NCBI GenBank assembly: GCA_032871835.1
Contig: CM065302.1
Coordinates: 4,153,094-4,217,093, forward strand
Source: Dipteronia dyeriana
Lineage: Eukaryota > Streptophyta > Magnoliopsida > Sapindales > Sapindaceae
Direction of reading: 5' to 3'
DNA: 64,000 bases
Positions 10,711-22,580 of the stretch are shown piece by piece. The notes under the pieces were generated by a model, which was given only the letters and a program-made list of their open reading frames with translations, was not told where the DNA came from and ran no database searches. Position numbers and translations under genes: made by a program. How positions within the stretch are numbered: position 1 is the stretch's first letter; every line of letters begins with the position of its first letter.

Positions 10711-11334
10711 AATGGAGTTTGTAGTAGTTGTATGTTGGGGAGAGAGGTCTTTAAATGGTTTCTGAGGTTTATTAAGTTTATGTTATGCTTATGAATAATT
10801 GACTTGTACCAACTGTTATTCTCCTCAATATATTTATGTTTTTAGGGAGAACTTTAAAAGTAACCAAAAAATTAGTGGGTTTATTGTTTTTACCAAAGAT
10901 TAGTAATTTTATTATTTTTACTAATTTTTTCACTTTTGGGACAAAATTACCAGTATATTAATGACATGAAAAATGAAACAAAATCAATTCAAAATCAATT
11001 AGTTAAGAATTAAAATAATAAAACAAATTGAAAACATAAAAACCAAAAACGAGACTTCAAATTCATTGTAATTGTTGTTCATTGTTAGTGTCAGTGAGAA
11101 ACCCAAAAAGTCGAGCGTGACCCCCGACCAGTTGCGGTGACCAGACCCGACGACTTGCGAGAGACAACCCAACGACGACCACCGTCATGACGAGAAGACG
11201 ACTTCGACACAACGACGACGTACATATTAGAGAAACCAGAAGCGAGGATGAGACGCGACAGATGAGTGGCGACGAGAGTCGACGACTTCGACAGAGCAGC
11301 GTTGCCGACGACGACCACCATGAAGAGCCACCGA

Positions 11335-11400
11335 CGACGACGTGGAGACGGACACTACGACGTGGAGACGGACACTACGACGTGGAGACGGACACGACGA
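11335..11400 (+). repeat. Three 21-bp direct repeats
   Basis: The unit ACGTGGAGACGGACACTACG plus one base repeats three times in the GC-rich 5' region of the MULE (11180-11420). Open frames through it encode only Arg/Asp/Thr-rich low-complexity peptide in every frame and are not treated as genes. Confidence 0.8.
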
Positions 11401-11839
11401 CGACGACACGCAGTCACCAACGGTTTGCACCTCCTCTTTACATTTGACTTTAGGGTTTCATTTTTTTTGGTATTTTTTGTTGATAGAATCCGAAATTGAT
11501 TTTATACATTATCAAATTAATTTTGTTAAGTTGTGATAGTTTCAAAATTTGAACAGAGATTTGAACAAATCAATTTTTTCAGTTGTATAGATTTTGAAAT
11601 TTGAGCAGGCTTTTAAGAAATTGATTTCGTTCACCTGTGAATGATTTCGAAGTCTGAATAGGGATTTGAAAAAAATGCTTTGAACTTGTGATTTCATATC
11701 TGGTGTTTGCGTGTTTTTTATATATGGTGTTAGCTTTGCATGTTAAAATAGTTAGCATGGTTTGTGGGTCCAGTCAATGAGTTGTTGTGAACTGCAGTGT
11801 GTTAATGATGTGAAATTGTGCATTTTTTGTGATTTAATT

Positions 11840-12430
11840 GTGTATGAATTGGTGTGTTTTAAGTGGTTATGACCGGGTGTGTTTAAATGGGTATGACTTG
11901 ATGTGTTTAATTGGGTATGACCTGGTGTGTTTGATTGGGTATGACCGGTGTGTGTAGTTGGTTATTACTGATGTGTTTAATTGTTGTATGAATTGGTGTG
12001 TTTAATTGGGTATGACTGATATGTTTAGTTGGTTATTATTGATGTGTTTAATTGTTGTGAATGAGGTGTTTGATTGGGTATGACTGGTGTGTGTAGTTGG
12101 TTATTACTGATGTGTTTAATTGTTGTATGAATTGGTGTGTTTAATTGGGTATGACTGATGTGTTTAGTTGGTTATTACTAGTGTGTTTAATTGTTGTGAA
12201 TGAGTGTATTTGATTGGGTATGACTGATGTGTGTAGTTGGTTATTACTGATGTGTTTAATTGTTATATGAATTGGTGTGTTTAATTGGGTATGACTGATG
12301 TGTTTAGTTAGTTATTACTAGTGTGTTTAATTGTTGTGAATGAGTGTGTTTAATTGGGTATGAACTGGTGTGTTTAATTGGGCATGAGTGCATGACTGGT
12401 TTGTTTAATTGGGTATATGTGAGTTTACTT
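11840..12430 (+). repeat. GT-rich minisatellite array in MULE, left arm
   Basis: About 25 degenerate units of 20-30 bp built on GTGTGTTTAATTGGGTATGA. The array precedes the acceptor of the DUF1985 exon at 12461, so it would lie in an intron. The same motif, on the opposite strand, fills the transposase intron at 14010-14870. Confidence 0.9.
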
Positions 12431-12460
12431 AAGTGAACCCACGTTTTTTATATTTTACAG

Positions 12461-13339
12461 AAGGAGAACATCGATTATGATCAATTTCTGAAGGTCCAAA
12501 GGAATAAATGGACTCAAGAAGCATTAATCAACGTTAGGTGTCGGTTGAAGTACATAAGCAATATAGAGGACATACTACGGAAGGAGGGGAAGCATGCTGA
12601 TTTTATGGCGAGTTGTTTCAAGCAATTCGGTCAGTTCCCTACAAATTGGTTGTTCTCTACTCAGATCGTACACAGCTTACTGTTGAGGGAAATTCAAATA
12701 GATGGTGCATCCGAGAACGAGTTGTGGTTTTCGGTTGGTGGGAAGAAGACAATATTTGGACAGAGAGAATTTTGTTTGGTGACCGGCCTACGGTTCGGGA
12801 AAATCTCTGAAATTATTAACACTCTTTATGTGGCCAATGAAAACTGCATCCACAAAAGATATTGGCCTAACGAAGAAGCAGGAGATTTGAAGTTGTCCAC
12901 TGTTTATGATCGATTTATAGCCGACAAATTCTTGGAGGCCGATGATTCGTTAAAGATGGCACTGTTCCTGATAGCAAACAATGTATTGTTTGGTCAACCA
13001 TTTGATAAAAAAGTCACCCCTTGGCTTTTTAATTTGGTTGATGATTTGGAGGCATTCAATGGTTTTGCATGGGGACACTATGTGTTCAAGATCACGCTGC
13101 ATTACTTGAGGCATGGTTTTAGGTCAAGAAACTCAAAGAAAGGGTATGGCAAGGTCAGGTACCGGTTATACGGTTTCCCGTGGGCTCCGGGAATAATCCA
13201 AGGTTGGGAGACTGAAGTTCCGGATCTATCACCAACATTAATGCCACCATATTCAAATGTATCTCGACTTAGACCAGTAAAAATCGGTGGAACAGACCCT
13301 CTGCGACCACCATCTGTTGAATCCGAACTCATTCCATGA
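12461..13339 (+). pseudogene. DUF1985-domain protein of MULE, 3'-truncated
   Basis: The open exon follows a TTTTACAG acceptor at 12460 and reads KENIDYDQFLKVQ onward. The domain resembles plant DUF1985, found next to Ulp1-type proteases in transposable elements: CFKQFGQFPTNWLFSTQIVH, then ELWFSVGGKKTIFGQREFCL, TGLRFGK, a RYWPNEE region, and GFAWGHYVFKITLHYLRHG. Homology seems to end near YRLYGFPWAP (about 13185), where the sequence runs into the end of the oppositely oriented transposase fragment; the frame then continues by chance to the stop at 13337. I cannot place the first exon with its ATG. The protease domain expected downstream is absent. Confidence 0.75.
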
Positions 13340-14969
13340 TGATATGTTGCCTTATCATTCACACCCTCACGACTTCCACCATCACCAATGTAATCTTCAT
13401 CAAAATCCTCTAATCCATACTCACTATGGGAATTGTACTCTGGAATCGAACTCTCATCCTCGTTAATTGTCGGTGCAGAACCGAAAATATTATCAGTTGT
13501 TGGTATAGAACCGAAGACGTTGTTGCTTCCACCGCCGGATTGAAACTGTGCCGTCAATTGTTGTACAAAACTTTGAAACACGGGTTGAACGGTAGGAACA
13601 CCCACGTGACCGGGTTGTACACTAACTTTCTTAACAACACTAACATACACCTCCGGAACATGTCCACCATCGCACAACAACATTTCCACATCGCTATCAT
13701 CTTTAATTTTCTGTCGGGCTGGCCTAAGCCTAACCCCGGTATCAACCAAAGTTCTTAACTCAATACTAAACCTTGTAAAGTCAATATTCGCAACACCTTG
13801 TACAACCCTGGACAACTCACTGTACGTCAAATTTCTACAAACTTTTGCAAACTCTGTTTCACCACCCTCGTAAAAGTTTTCCACCCATTTGCCACCATAA
13901 GTGATTACCAATTTTGTTGGGTCCATTCCTGCATTCCAACAAATCAAAATCTCACAATTAGAATACAATTTATTAAACAAGTCACAAATTATACAAGGTG
14001 CAACCTATTATACATAGCATGACTACCCAATTAAACACACAAGGGTAAACCAGTTTAAACACGCCAGGGCATAACACATTAAACACACCAGACCATAACA
14101 CATTAAGCAAATCACGACAAACCAATTAAACACACCATAGCACACTAAATTAAACACACTAAGGATAACCAATTAAACACCCTAGGGCATAACACATTAA
14201 ACACACCATGCCAAACCAATTAAACACACTATACAAATAACATTGCAAATACAATGGAACGCCACATTCAACAAACCATGAAAAACAAATTAAACACACG
14301 ATGGGAAACCAATTAAACGCACATGAGCGATAAATTAAACACAGCTGGGATAATAAATTAAACACACCAGGGCATAACAATTAAACACACTATACAAACA
14401 ACATTACAAATACAACGTAACACCACATTCAACAAACCATGACAAAGAAATTATACACACGAGGGATAACCAATTAAACACACCAGGACATAACCAATTA
14501 AACACATCAGGGCATAACACATTAAACACACCATGACAAACCAATTAAACATACTATACAAACAACATTGCAAGTACAATGGAACACCACATCCATCAAA
14601 CCATGAAAAACAAATTAAACACACGAGGGAAAAACAACTAAACACACTACGGCAATAAATTAAACACATCAGAGATAATAAATTAAACACACCAAGGCAT
14701 AATAATTAAACACACTATACAAACAACATTACAAATACAATGGAACACCACATTCAACAAACCATAAAAAACAAATTAAACACACCAGAGATAATAAATT
14801 AAACACACCAAACGATTTCAATTAAACACACCACGGTTTAACAATATAACACACTAAAGTTAACTATCTCCTTCAACCTTTAATCATTATAATCTGCATA
14901 TGAAACAAAAAAATAGGGGTTCTAATACATACCTCTAGAAGAAGGGCCTTCAGAATCTTTATTCATCAT
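13190..14969 (-). pseudogene. MULE transposase N-terminal region, truncated
   Basis: Exon 1 (14933-14969) encodes MMNKDSEGPSSR and ends at a GTATGT donor. Exon 2 starts after CAG at 13928 with MDPTKLVITYGGKWVENF, then YEGGETEFAKV, TYSELSRVVQGV and RPARQKIKDD. This is the N-terminal domain typical of MuDR-family transposases, followed by an acidic low-complexity linker with GLEDFDEDYIGDGG. The frame runs on to 13102, but below about 13190 it is antisense to the DUF1985 frame. The DDE catalytic core and zinc finger are missing. The intron (13929-14932) is filled by an array of the GT-rich repeat. A related exon pair lies at 16794 and 17591. Confidence 0.78.
14010..14870 (-). repeat. GT-rich minisatellite array in MULE, right arm
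   Basis: The same motif as at 11840-12430 but inverted (reads AATTAAACACACCA on the plus strand), inside the transposase intron. Higher-order repeats of about 230-260 bp are visible, because blocks containing AACATTACAAATACAA recur near 14230, 14400, 14560 and 14725. Confidence 0.9.
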
Positions 14970-15839
14970 AACAACCTCACCCAAAATTCGTGAAATACAA
15001 AACTCAATCCCTAAATTTCAAACCAAATCTATATGAACCAAATCTATACAAAACCCAATGGCTTTGCAGACAATGACAGCACTTTCAACAACAATGGAGG
15101 AAACTGAAGTGGGAGGAAACTGAAGAGAGATGAAACAAAATTTCAGAAATAAATTACTATGGTGACAGAGCAGCTACGGAAATTGAAGAGAGAGAGACAA
15201 AATTTCAGACTAAAAAAATGGACATTTGTATATATGTGACAGTAGAAGACAGAAGAGAGAGTTGTGGGCGTGAGATGTAGAAGACATCACATGTAGAAGA
15301 AGAGAGAGCAACAGGGCGTGAGGTGTAGAAAATAAAGAAGAGATAGTAAAAGAGAGAGCAGTGGGTGTGAGAGAGCAGTAGAACTTGTAGAAGAGATAGA
15401 AGATAAAAGAAAATATATAAAAATAAGTAATTAAACAATTATTGAATAAATGAGGGGTATTTCAGTCTTCACAACCAAATAATGGGTAAAAACAATAAAA
15501 ATTTTAATGTTGGGTAAAAACAATCCAACACCTTAATTTTTGACTATAAAAGGTATTTCCTCATGTTTTTTTTATGTTATATCAAGTGTTTTTTATCTCA
15601 CATTCTCTATGTATGTGTATATTATCCCCATAGATGACTAATGACTAATGAATAATGATCAGTCAAAACATTTGTTAGTCAAGTACCATGTTTCTTAAAA
15701 TAGTTAAATACAAGAACTATATAACAAATCGAATTATGTCCAGGAACGTAACGAGACGAGGATATGGAACTATATAACTTTTGCAGAGTGGCATTTCATA
15801 TGCATATTAAGACCTTCATTAGCAAGCACATGGTCTTTT

Positions 15840-16195
15840 TTCTTTGCCATGAACAAGTTTTGGATTTTTGCAGCACTTCTTGTTGTGCTCTTGGTAAATG
15901 TGAGACACTAAACACTCACTTTAAATGGAAGAGGATCCCAACAATATGTTGCATATTAATCATGCAAATTAACAACCAGGTGGGTTTTGATTAATCAAGC
16001 AATTATAAGGGTTATGTACATCATTATTTGAGACACATAGGTTTCATCAAGATAATTAATCCAAGATTCATCCCCCACAAATAAACACAGCTTTAAATGA
16101 AATATTACCCCATCAACCTCGTATATTTGTATAAAGTATAAACACTCCTATGTTTTTATATTCATCTTCATAGACTCTCAATCATTAAGTTAGTT
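15840..16195 (+). promoter_or_regulatory. Orphan copy of the MERKSCC promoter
   Basis: This is collinear with 9490-9835 and 37220-37570: the TTTTGCAG(C/T)ACTT start, both CTTTAAATG(G/A)A motifs with a following ATCCCAAC or a related string, TTGTATAAA, and TTCATCTTCATAGACTCTCAATCA just before where the ATG would be. No MERKSCC coding sequence follows. Instead the sequence enters a TA microsatellite and a second MULE at 16277. It is most simply the remains of a third duplicate whose gene body was lost. Confidence 0.75.
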
Positions 16196-16224
16196 AGACA
16201 ATTGTGACAACCGTATACAGTCTT

Positions 16225-16229
16225 AATTA

Positions 16230-16276
<47 letters not shown>
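16225..16276. repeat. (TA)n microsatellite
   Basis: About 50 bp of uninterrupted TA directly abutting the terminus of the second MULE fragment. Target-site evidence for that element is therefore unreadable on this side. Confidence 0.9.
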
Positions 16277-16278
<2 letters not shown>

Positions 16279-16904
16279 AAATACCTCTTTTTAGTCCAAA
16301 AAATTAGGAGGTTTATTGTTTTTACCCAGGATTAGTATTTTTATTGTTTTTACCCAATAATTGGCTGTGATGACTAAACTGCCCTTCATTTATTCATTGT
16401 TTTATTTTTTTTTCTTTTTATCTGAAAAGTCTCTCTTCTCTCTCTATTTATCAGGACATTAAGACAATTTCTCTTTCTCTTTCTCTTTCTCTCTCTTTGC
16501 TATTTCACTGTCTTTCTCTCTATCGTTTTTCACGTTCTTTTCTCTCTCTTTTTATCTGAAATTGGGTTGCTAACACAAGCATCTTCAATTTCTTCAAATC
16601 ACAACACAAACATCTTCAATTTTGATCTTCAATCTCATGGATTTTGCTTTGAATTATAAACGTATTTCATGGATTGGGATTTAGATTTTCGATTTTCAAT
16701 TTTCAATCTCCAGTTTTGATCTTCCGGAGATTCAGATTTTGCTTCGAATTTAATGGATTGAAATTCGTATTTCACGATTTGGCTTATGTTGTTATGATGA
16801 ATCAAGATGCTCTAGGTTCTTCTTCTAGAGGTATGTATTAGAAACCCTATTTTATTTTGTTTCATATACAGATGAAATGATGCATGAAGGTTGAAGGAGA
16901 TGGT

Positions 16905-17565
16905 TTACGTTGATGTGTTTAAATGATAACCAGTGGTGTGTTTAATTAATTTCGTTCGGTGTGTTTAATTTATTATCTCTGGTGTGTAATTTGTTTTGTC
17001 ATGGTGTGTGTAAATTGCTTTGCCTTGGTGTGTTTAATTTTGTTTCTGTGGTATGTTTAATTGGTTTGTCATTATGTGTTTAATGTGGTGTGCATTGATA
17101 TGTTTAATTTGGTATGACATGAGGTGATTAATCGCTTTACCCTGGTGTGTTTAATTTGATTTGCCCTTGGACATTTAATTGTTGTTTCCTTCGTATTTAA
17201 TTGTTATTTCCCTGGTGTATTTAATTGGTTTGTCGTGGTGTGTGTAATTAGGTTGGCCTGGTGTGTTTAATTTAGTTGGTCTGATGTGTTTAATTTGGTT
17301 TGCCTTGGCATGTGTAATTGGGTTGGCTTGGTGTGTTTAATTTAGTTGGTCTGGTATGTTTAAATGATTTTTTATAGTGTATTTAATTGATTTACACTTG
17401 GTGTTGCTCTTGTGTGTTGAATTGGGTTGCTCTGGTGTGTTTGATTATGGGTTGTCATAGTGTGTTTAATTGATTTTCCTTGGTGTGTATAATCGAGTTG
17501 GTTTGGTGTGTTTAATCAGCAGCTATTTATCTTCCTCATCAATCAAACACACTAGTTTTAATTGT
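16905..17565 (+). repeat. GT-rich minisatellite array in MULE 2
   Basis: Degenerate units around GGTGTGTTTAATTTGGTT fill the intron between transposase exons 1 and 2. The motif matches the two arrays in the first MULE, but the unit consensus differs (more GGTTTG and GGTTGG, less GGGTATGA). Confidence 0.88.
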
Positions 17566-17604
17566 GAGATTTTTTTTTGTTGACATGCAGGAGTGGACTC
17601 TACG

Positions 17605-18380
17605 AAATTGGTAATCACTTATGGTGAGAAATGGATAGGGAGCTTTTATGAAGGTGGTGAAACAGAGTTTGTTAAAGTTTTGTCCCACAACCTTTGAATG
17701 TTGTGGATTATGTACAATATGGTGAGGCCATGAAAATGCTATATTGGTTTTATAAATTATTGCCTTGTAACATGATATGTCTAATTAAATGCTAAAAAGA
17801 AGTGTTTTTAGGTCAATTTTTCCTAATTGATATCGATTTTCAATGTCTGGAATGTTTAATTTTTCCTAATTTTATGCCAGCAAAAGTGCCACTAAGAGCA
17901 ATAACAACTTATCCAACTAAAAAAATAATAAAAATATTTCGTATGAAACTATATAATAGTTATCAAGTGTAAGTCATGCATGTTTTTTCGTATCAAAATC
18001 CGACTATGTAACGTTATAGAGTGAATTTTGAGTGATTTTGTAACGTTATAGAATCAACTCTAAACGTTACAAAAATGAATATCGCATGAAGAAATGTGTT
18101 GGATCTCATACCTGCTGAAACTATATGTTTTTTTTATAAATAAACTATATGGTATTAAAATAAGATTTTGATGAAAACCATTGGAAAATGATGAAGAACA
18201 TTTATGAGGGTGGTGAAACAAACATTGTCAAAGTTCTATCCCACAAACTTTGAATGTTTTAGATGATGTAAATTATGATGATGCCATGAAATTGAATTTG
18301 TAAATTACTGTCATGTAATATGAGATGCCTAACTAAATGTCAAAAAGGTGTTTTTAGGACAATTTTTCCTAATTGATATC
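17605..18380 (+). repeat. Direct duplication of a transposase exon segment
   Basis: The stretch encoding the YEGGETE-like segment and its 3' flank (about 17605-17840) recurs at about 18170-18380. Shared landmarks are GAAGGTGGTGAAACA or GAGGGTGGTGAAACA, TTTGAATG, ATGCCATGAAA or AGGCCATGAAA, and CAATTTTTCCTAATTGATATC. Both carry stops. Confidence 0.8.
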
Positions 18381-19540
18381 AAGGTTGTGACTCATCCAAG
18401 TTTTCACACATTTTCCCAATACATTTGGTAATTATTTTTCGTCACATGATAACGTCTTGCCAAATTTATGTATACTTTAAATAAGCATTTTTAAACCAAC
18501 ATAATATATTTTCTTTTTCGTTTTTCAAAGAAACTAAATCTAAAGCACACCGTCAGTAAAATTTGAGCAAAATTACTTGACGCTCCGTAGAAAGGAAATA
18601 GGTTTTACAACATATCTCATAAAAAAATTCAATTGGTACATACAGAATATTTTGAATAAGGAATTCTTGAATCTACAGTTACCATAACAGAATATTTTTT
18701 ACATTCAAATTTTGAGCAAATATACCACTCTCAAGAGGGGATTTTGAGATTCGTTCATTTCTCATACAAGATTTTTAAATTAGGTTTCGTCCATCTTAAT
18801 AATAATAAAAATGACTACAGATACTTAAAATAAAACACTAATTCATTCATAACATTGGAGGTAATAAAACTGCGTCTCAAAAAAGGGCATCCATGGGCCA
18901 CACAATTAAGTACTAAATTTGATTTAAACTCTAAATTCCTTGTTGTTCCTCTTTCTCCTAACCTTCTCTAACTCCCTTCCCTTCAATGGCACCTGAAGTT
19001 GCATATAAAAATAGTCAGATTTCTCAGTCCGACTTAAAATATAATTCGTTCGGAAATTCGAAGAAATTAACAATTCATAACAATTGAATACAATAGTTCA
19101 AAGGAGAAAACAAATAACTAATAAAATCAGTTTGGATGATGGAATTTAAAGTGAGTTTCAGTTATTGTCTCACATTTATCTTCTGTTTTCAGTTCACTGT
19201 TCAATTTAGCTTGAACATTGTTTCTAAGCTAATGTCTTAATTCTCATCTTGGTCTGTTACCTAACAAGGTTTTCATTTAATGAATACTAAACAAATCAAT
19301 ACTAAAACATAGCAAAACAATCAGGGGAAAAACACCATGCCCAGAATCCCAAGCAAATGAGGCACAAAGCAACCAGCCAAATCAGAAGCACAACAAAAGA
19401 AAAAAGCAGTTATGAAGTTGAACAGCAGCAAAGCAAAAAAAAAAGACCAAAACAGGAACAAAAATGAAGCCACAGTAGAATGGAAAACAATCACCATAGC
19501 AAAATATGGAATCAAAAAATATATAAATCAAAATCACATA
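18381..19540. other. No gene recognised
   Basis: AT-rich sequence with no open frame that resembles a protein family. It may be the decayed interior of the second MULE, because another inverted GT-rich array follows at 19545, but I see no transposase motif to prove it. Confidence 0.5.
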
Positions 19541-19544
19541 TTCC

Positions 19545-19752
19545 AATTAAACACACCGGTCCTACCAAATTAAACACACCAGTCATACCAAATTAAACAC
19601 ACCAGTCATACCAAATTAAACACAACAGTCATACCAAATTAATCACACTAGTCCTACCCAATTAAACACATTGGTCATACTCAATTAAATACACCGATCA
19701 TACTAAATTAAACACACCAGTCATACCAAACTAAACACACCAGACATACCAA
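19545..19752 (-). repeat. Short GT-rich array, inverted
   Basis: About 9 units of 22-24 bp reading AATTAAACACACCAGTCATACC on the plus strand, cleaner than the other arrays. Its orientation matches the right arm of the first MULE. No terminal inverted repeat follows; an (ATTT)n stretch does. Confidence 0.88.
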
Positions 19753-20091
19753 ATATTTATTTATTTATTTATTTATTATGTTATAAATCATTATACAATA
19801 TTTAAATAGAAGGAAAAACTGAAACGGAACTTACATCTTCCTATTTTAAGAGATAAGTAGAGAATCAACTTTTCTAGAATTCAGGGATCCTAAAGAAATC
19901 TAGCTTCATATATCCGTTTTTGATCATTCATCCGACTCTAGTGTTTTGAATCATCACACAAGTAAGCCCAATATTATGGTCATCTAAATATTGTATGCTC
20001 GTAAACCTGTAATATAATTTATTTTTGTTTTTACAGTATATATCTCTCGAAATTGTTTTGTAGTTATAAATAAATAAATAAATAAATATAT

Positions 20092-20362
20092 ATATAAAAG
20101 TTGATTTGTCAAATTTAGAAGATTCATTGAAACTTATAGATGTTGATTTGTCTATTTTAGATGATTCACTGAAAGTTTGAAACTATTGGATATATAGAAG
20201 TTGATTTGTCTAATTTAGAAAATTCATTGAAACTATTGGATATATATAAATATATAAAAGTTGATTTGTCTCATTAAGAAGATTCATTGAAACTATTGGA
20301 TATATATAAATATATAAAAGTTGATTTGTCTTATTAAGAAGATTCGTTGAAACTATTGGTAT
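20092..20362. repeat. About 60-bp minisatellite, 5 units
   Basis: Units share GTTGATTTGTC, then a TTTAGAAGATTCATTGAAAC-like core, and end with TATTGGATATATA. The last three units are nearly identical and the first two are more diverged. Confidence 0.85.
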
Positions 20363-21777
20363 TGATAGTGGAAATAGAGTATTGTTATTAATGACATTGG
20401 ATACCTAAAAGTTTCTTTAATTGATTCAAATTTCATATTATATCTATTGGTAAGCTCAAAATTAATCAATTAATAAGAATTAATCAATTAATTATTCATA
20501 ATTAAATTCTTATTAATTATTCTTTATGCTGTGCTCCTTTACAAGTTGAAGCTCACATGCAATTTGCTCTAGTCATCCACCGTATATCTCCACTTAAAAA
20601 ACACAAATCCAATTTGACTAATGTTATAGTCACACGGTGGCGCCGTCGGTTTGTCAGATGGTGGCTCGTGTAAACAACCAAAACAATAAAATAACTTTAG
20701 TTTTCCATTAAAAAAATCACTTTATTTAATAAAATTTGAATTTGGAAATGATGGCCAGGCTGTGTAATCAAACACGCAACTCACAGTCACACCCACTGAA
20801 AAAAACCCTGTGGAAACTGTCTGTAGCATGCAGCCATGCACCGCGATTCATTTGTTGACTTGTAACGTGCATGGTACCTTAAAACTAACACACATAAAAC
20901 AATTTAATGAATAACTGTTTATTGAATTTAAAGAATAATAATGAACTGATTCCAATTATTTATAGTAGCTGAGATGAAGTAATATGATAACATCAAACCT
21001 CTAATTGATAATTATAATAAAAATAAATCAATAATAATTCTATCTAATGATAATCCTAACTAAAAATAAATATGAATTATCTGAAAGATAAATCCAACCT
21101 AATATCTAAAATGATAAATACAAATATAATACTTGGTTTAATCCTACACTCTATGCGTCTCACATGCATTGTGTTGACCGTTACACTCACAGACAACGGG
21201 AGTAGAGTATACGTTCCATTCTCCCCGATCATTCACCTATGACCAAACCAATGTATTCCGACTCGGTTTTTCATACTGAATTCAATTGGGCCATCAGATA
21301 TTGTGTTTGGGTTAGGAGTGAACGACCATCGGTGTCCTATAGCACTGGTGAGCTGTTCTTCAAGTTCATCATCCAAAAACGAACCCATGACCATTTCCAT
21401 CTTTCGATTTATGATAGGAAAACTTAAAACATTTTTTATCACTCTACACTAATCAGAATTACGTGTATGACCGACTATTGGAAAGCTTTTAGAAAATCCT
21501 TTTTAATGATACCACGATCGTAGAATAATAAAAACAAAATGAAAAAGGTTATGATCGATTACAGTTACGAATTTTAACACAGATTTTCGAAAAAAATATC
21601 TTTCATACACACTTTTGAATTATTATGAAAACTTCCATGAATAAATTATTGCACATATATAAACACCCGTGTATTCCAGAAAATAAATTAAAAAGCATGT
21701 GTGTGGTGTTATACCATTTTTTTATTCATTTTGGTACGAAAAAAATAAATAAATAATAAACAAACAATACGAAACAT

Positions 21778-21778
<1 letters not shown>
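20363..21778. other. No gene recognised
   Basis: AT-rich. The only frame of note is 21233-21442 on the minus strand, with FLDDELEEQLTSAIGHRWSF, which I cannot assign to a family; it has no splice or promoter support and is not called as a gene. Confidence 0.5.

Positions 21779-21824
<46 letters not shown>
21779..21824. repeat. (TA)n microsatellite
   Basis: About 46 bp of TA repeats abutting the terminus of the element at 21826. Confidence 0.9.
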
Positions 21825-21829
<5 letters not shown>

Positions 21830-22580
21830 GGTAAATTGCAATGACATACCCTCACATTTTACCATAACATTATCATATTGAACTTTTGGCTAAATTACAG
21901 CAAATTACCCTTACCCGTTTGACCACAGTTGGCTTTAACAGTGGCATTATCTGTGGAAGAGTAACAATGACTTTTTCAGCTACTAAATTAAAAACAGATA
22001 TATTTATTATAAAAATAATAAAGTAAAAACAATTAAAAATTGAAAGAAAATGAAAAGTAGCCACTGAAAATATCAGAATTTCGTTTGTAACCACATACGA
22101 AATTTTATAGGTTTATAACAATAATTTTGAGAAATTACCTCACCGCCCCATATATAAATACCTAAAAGCCAAATAACAATGTAAAAATGTTAGGGTTTTC
22201 TCTCACATGAGCAAACATTAATCGTGGAGTGTGAGAGAGAGAAGTCTTCATCGATACTATGTCTTCATCGATACTATTTCTTCATCGTTGTTGCCAAAGT
22301 TCTCTCTTTTCCTCCAGCGTGCGACAACGATCCTTCATTGACGATGATCCTTCATTGTTCTCCGTTGAAGTCTTCATCATCATCGCCACAGTTCCTCACC
22401 GAAGTCTTCATCGTCGTCGCCAAACAGAAGAGAGCCATCTCGTTGTTGTCGTCGGTGAAGTCTTCATCGTCAGCGCCGTCGTTGTCATGGTCGAGTAGAA
22501 GACATCGGCATCCATCCCGGGGAAATTTCTCCGATACTAGCATGAGAGTTCAACCATATATTTCAGAGATATAGCAAACA

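Larger units (their letters stand above)
10845..15562. mobile_element. Mutator-like element (MULE), internally deleted
   Basis: Long terminal inverted repeats (about 10845-10940 and 15470-15562) share TTTATTGTTTTTACC and neighbouring blocks. Candidate 9-bp target duplications are ATGTTTTTA (10836-10844) and ATGTTTTTT (15563-15571). Inside are two converging gene fragments: a DUF1985 domain on the plus strand and a MuDR-type transposase N-terminus on the minus strand. Each has a GT-rich repeat array upstream of its main exon. This layout (transposase plus DUF1985/Ulp1 gene) matches known plant MULEs that carry a SUMO-protease-like gene. The 3' halves of both genes, including the transposase catalytic domain and any Ulp1 protease, are missing, so the copy is non-autonomous. 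Confidence 0.8.
16277..18380 (+). mobile_element. Second MULE fragment of the same family
   Basis: It begins GGAAATACCTC with the terminal repeat of the first MULE, including TTTATTGTTTTTACCCA. A transposase exon 1 follows at 16794-16830 (MMNQDALGSSSR, GTATGT donor), then an intron filled with the GT-rich array, then exon 2 at 17591 (VDSTKLVITYGEKWIGSFYE) which stops at 17695-17697. A second, more decayed version of that exon 2 segment lies at about 18165-18380. No catalytic domain and no clear right terminus are seen. Confidence 0.72.

Noticed and set aside
11187..11536. Overlapping open frames on both strands rich in Arg, Asp and Thr
   Set aside because: All frames are open because the DNA is a GC-rich short tandem repeat. 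No start context, domain or splice support; it is the 5' region of a MULE.
13102..13190. Extension of the minus-strand transposase frame across the DUF1985 end
   Set aside because: The residues here are simply the reverse strand of the DUF1985 domain; the real transposase homology stops before it.
21233..21442. 69-residue minus-strand frame with FLDDELEEQLTSAIGHRWSF
   Set aside because: No family match that I recognise, no TATA or splice context, and TE-rich surroundings. Left uncalled.
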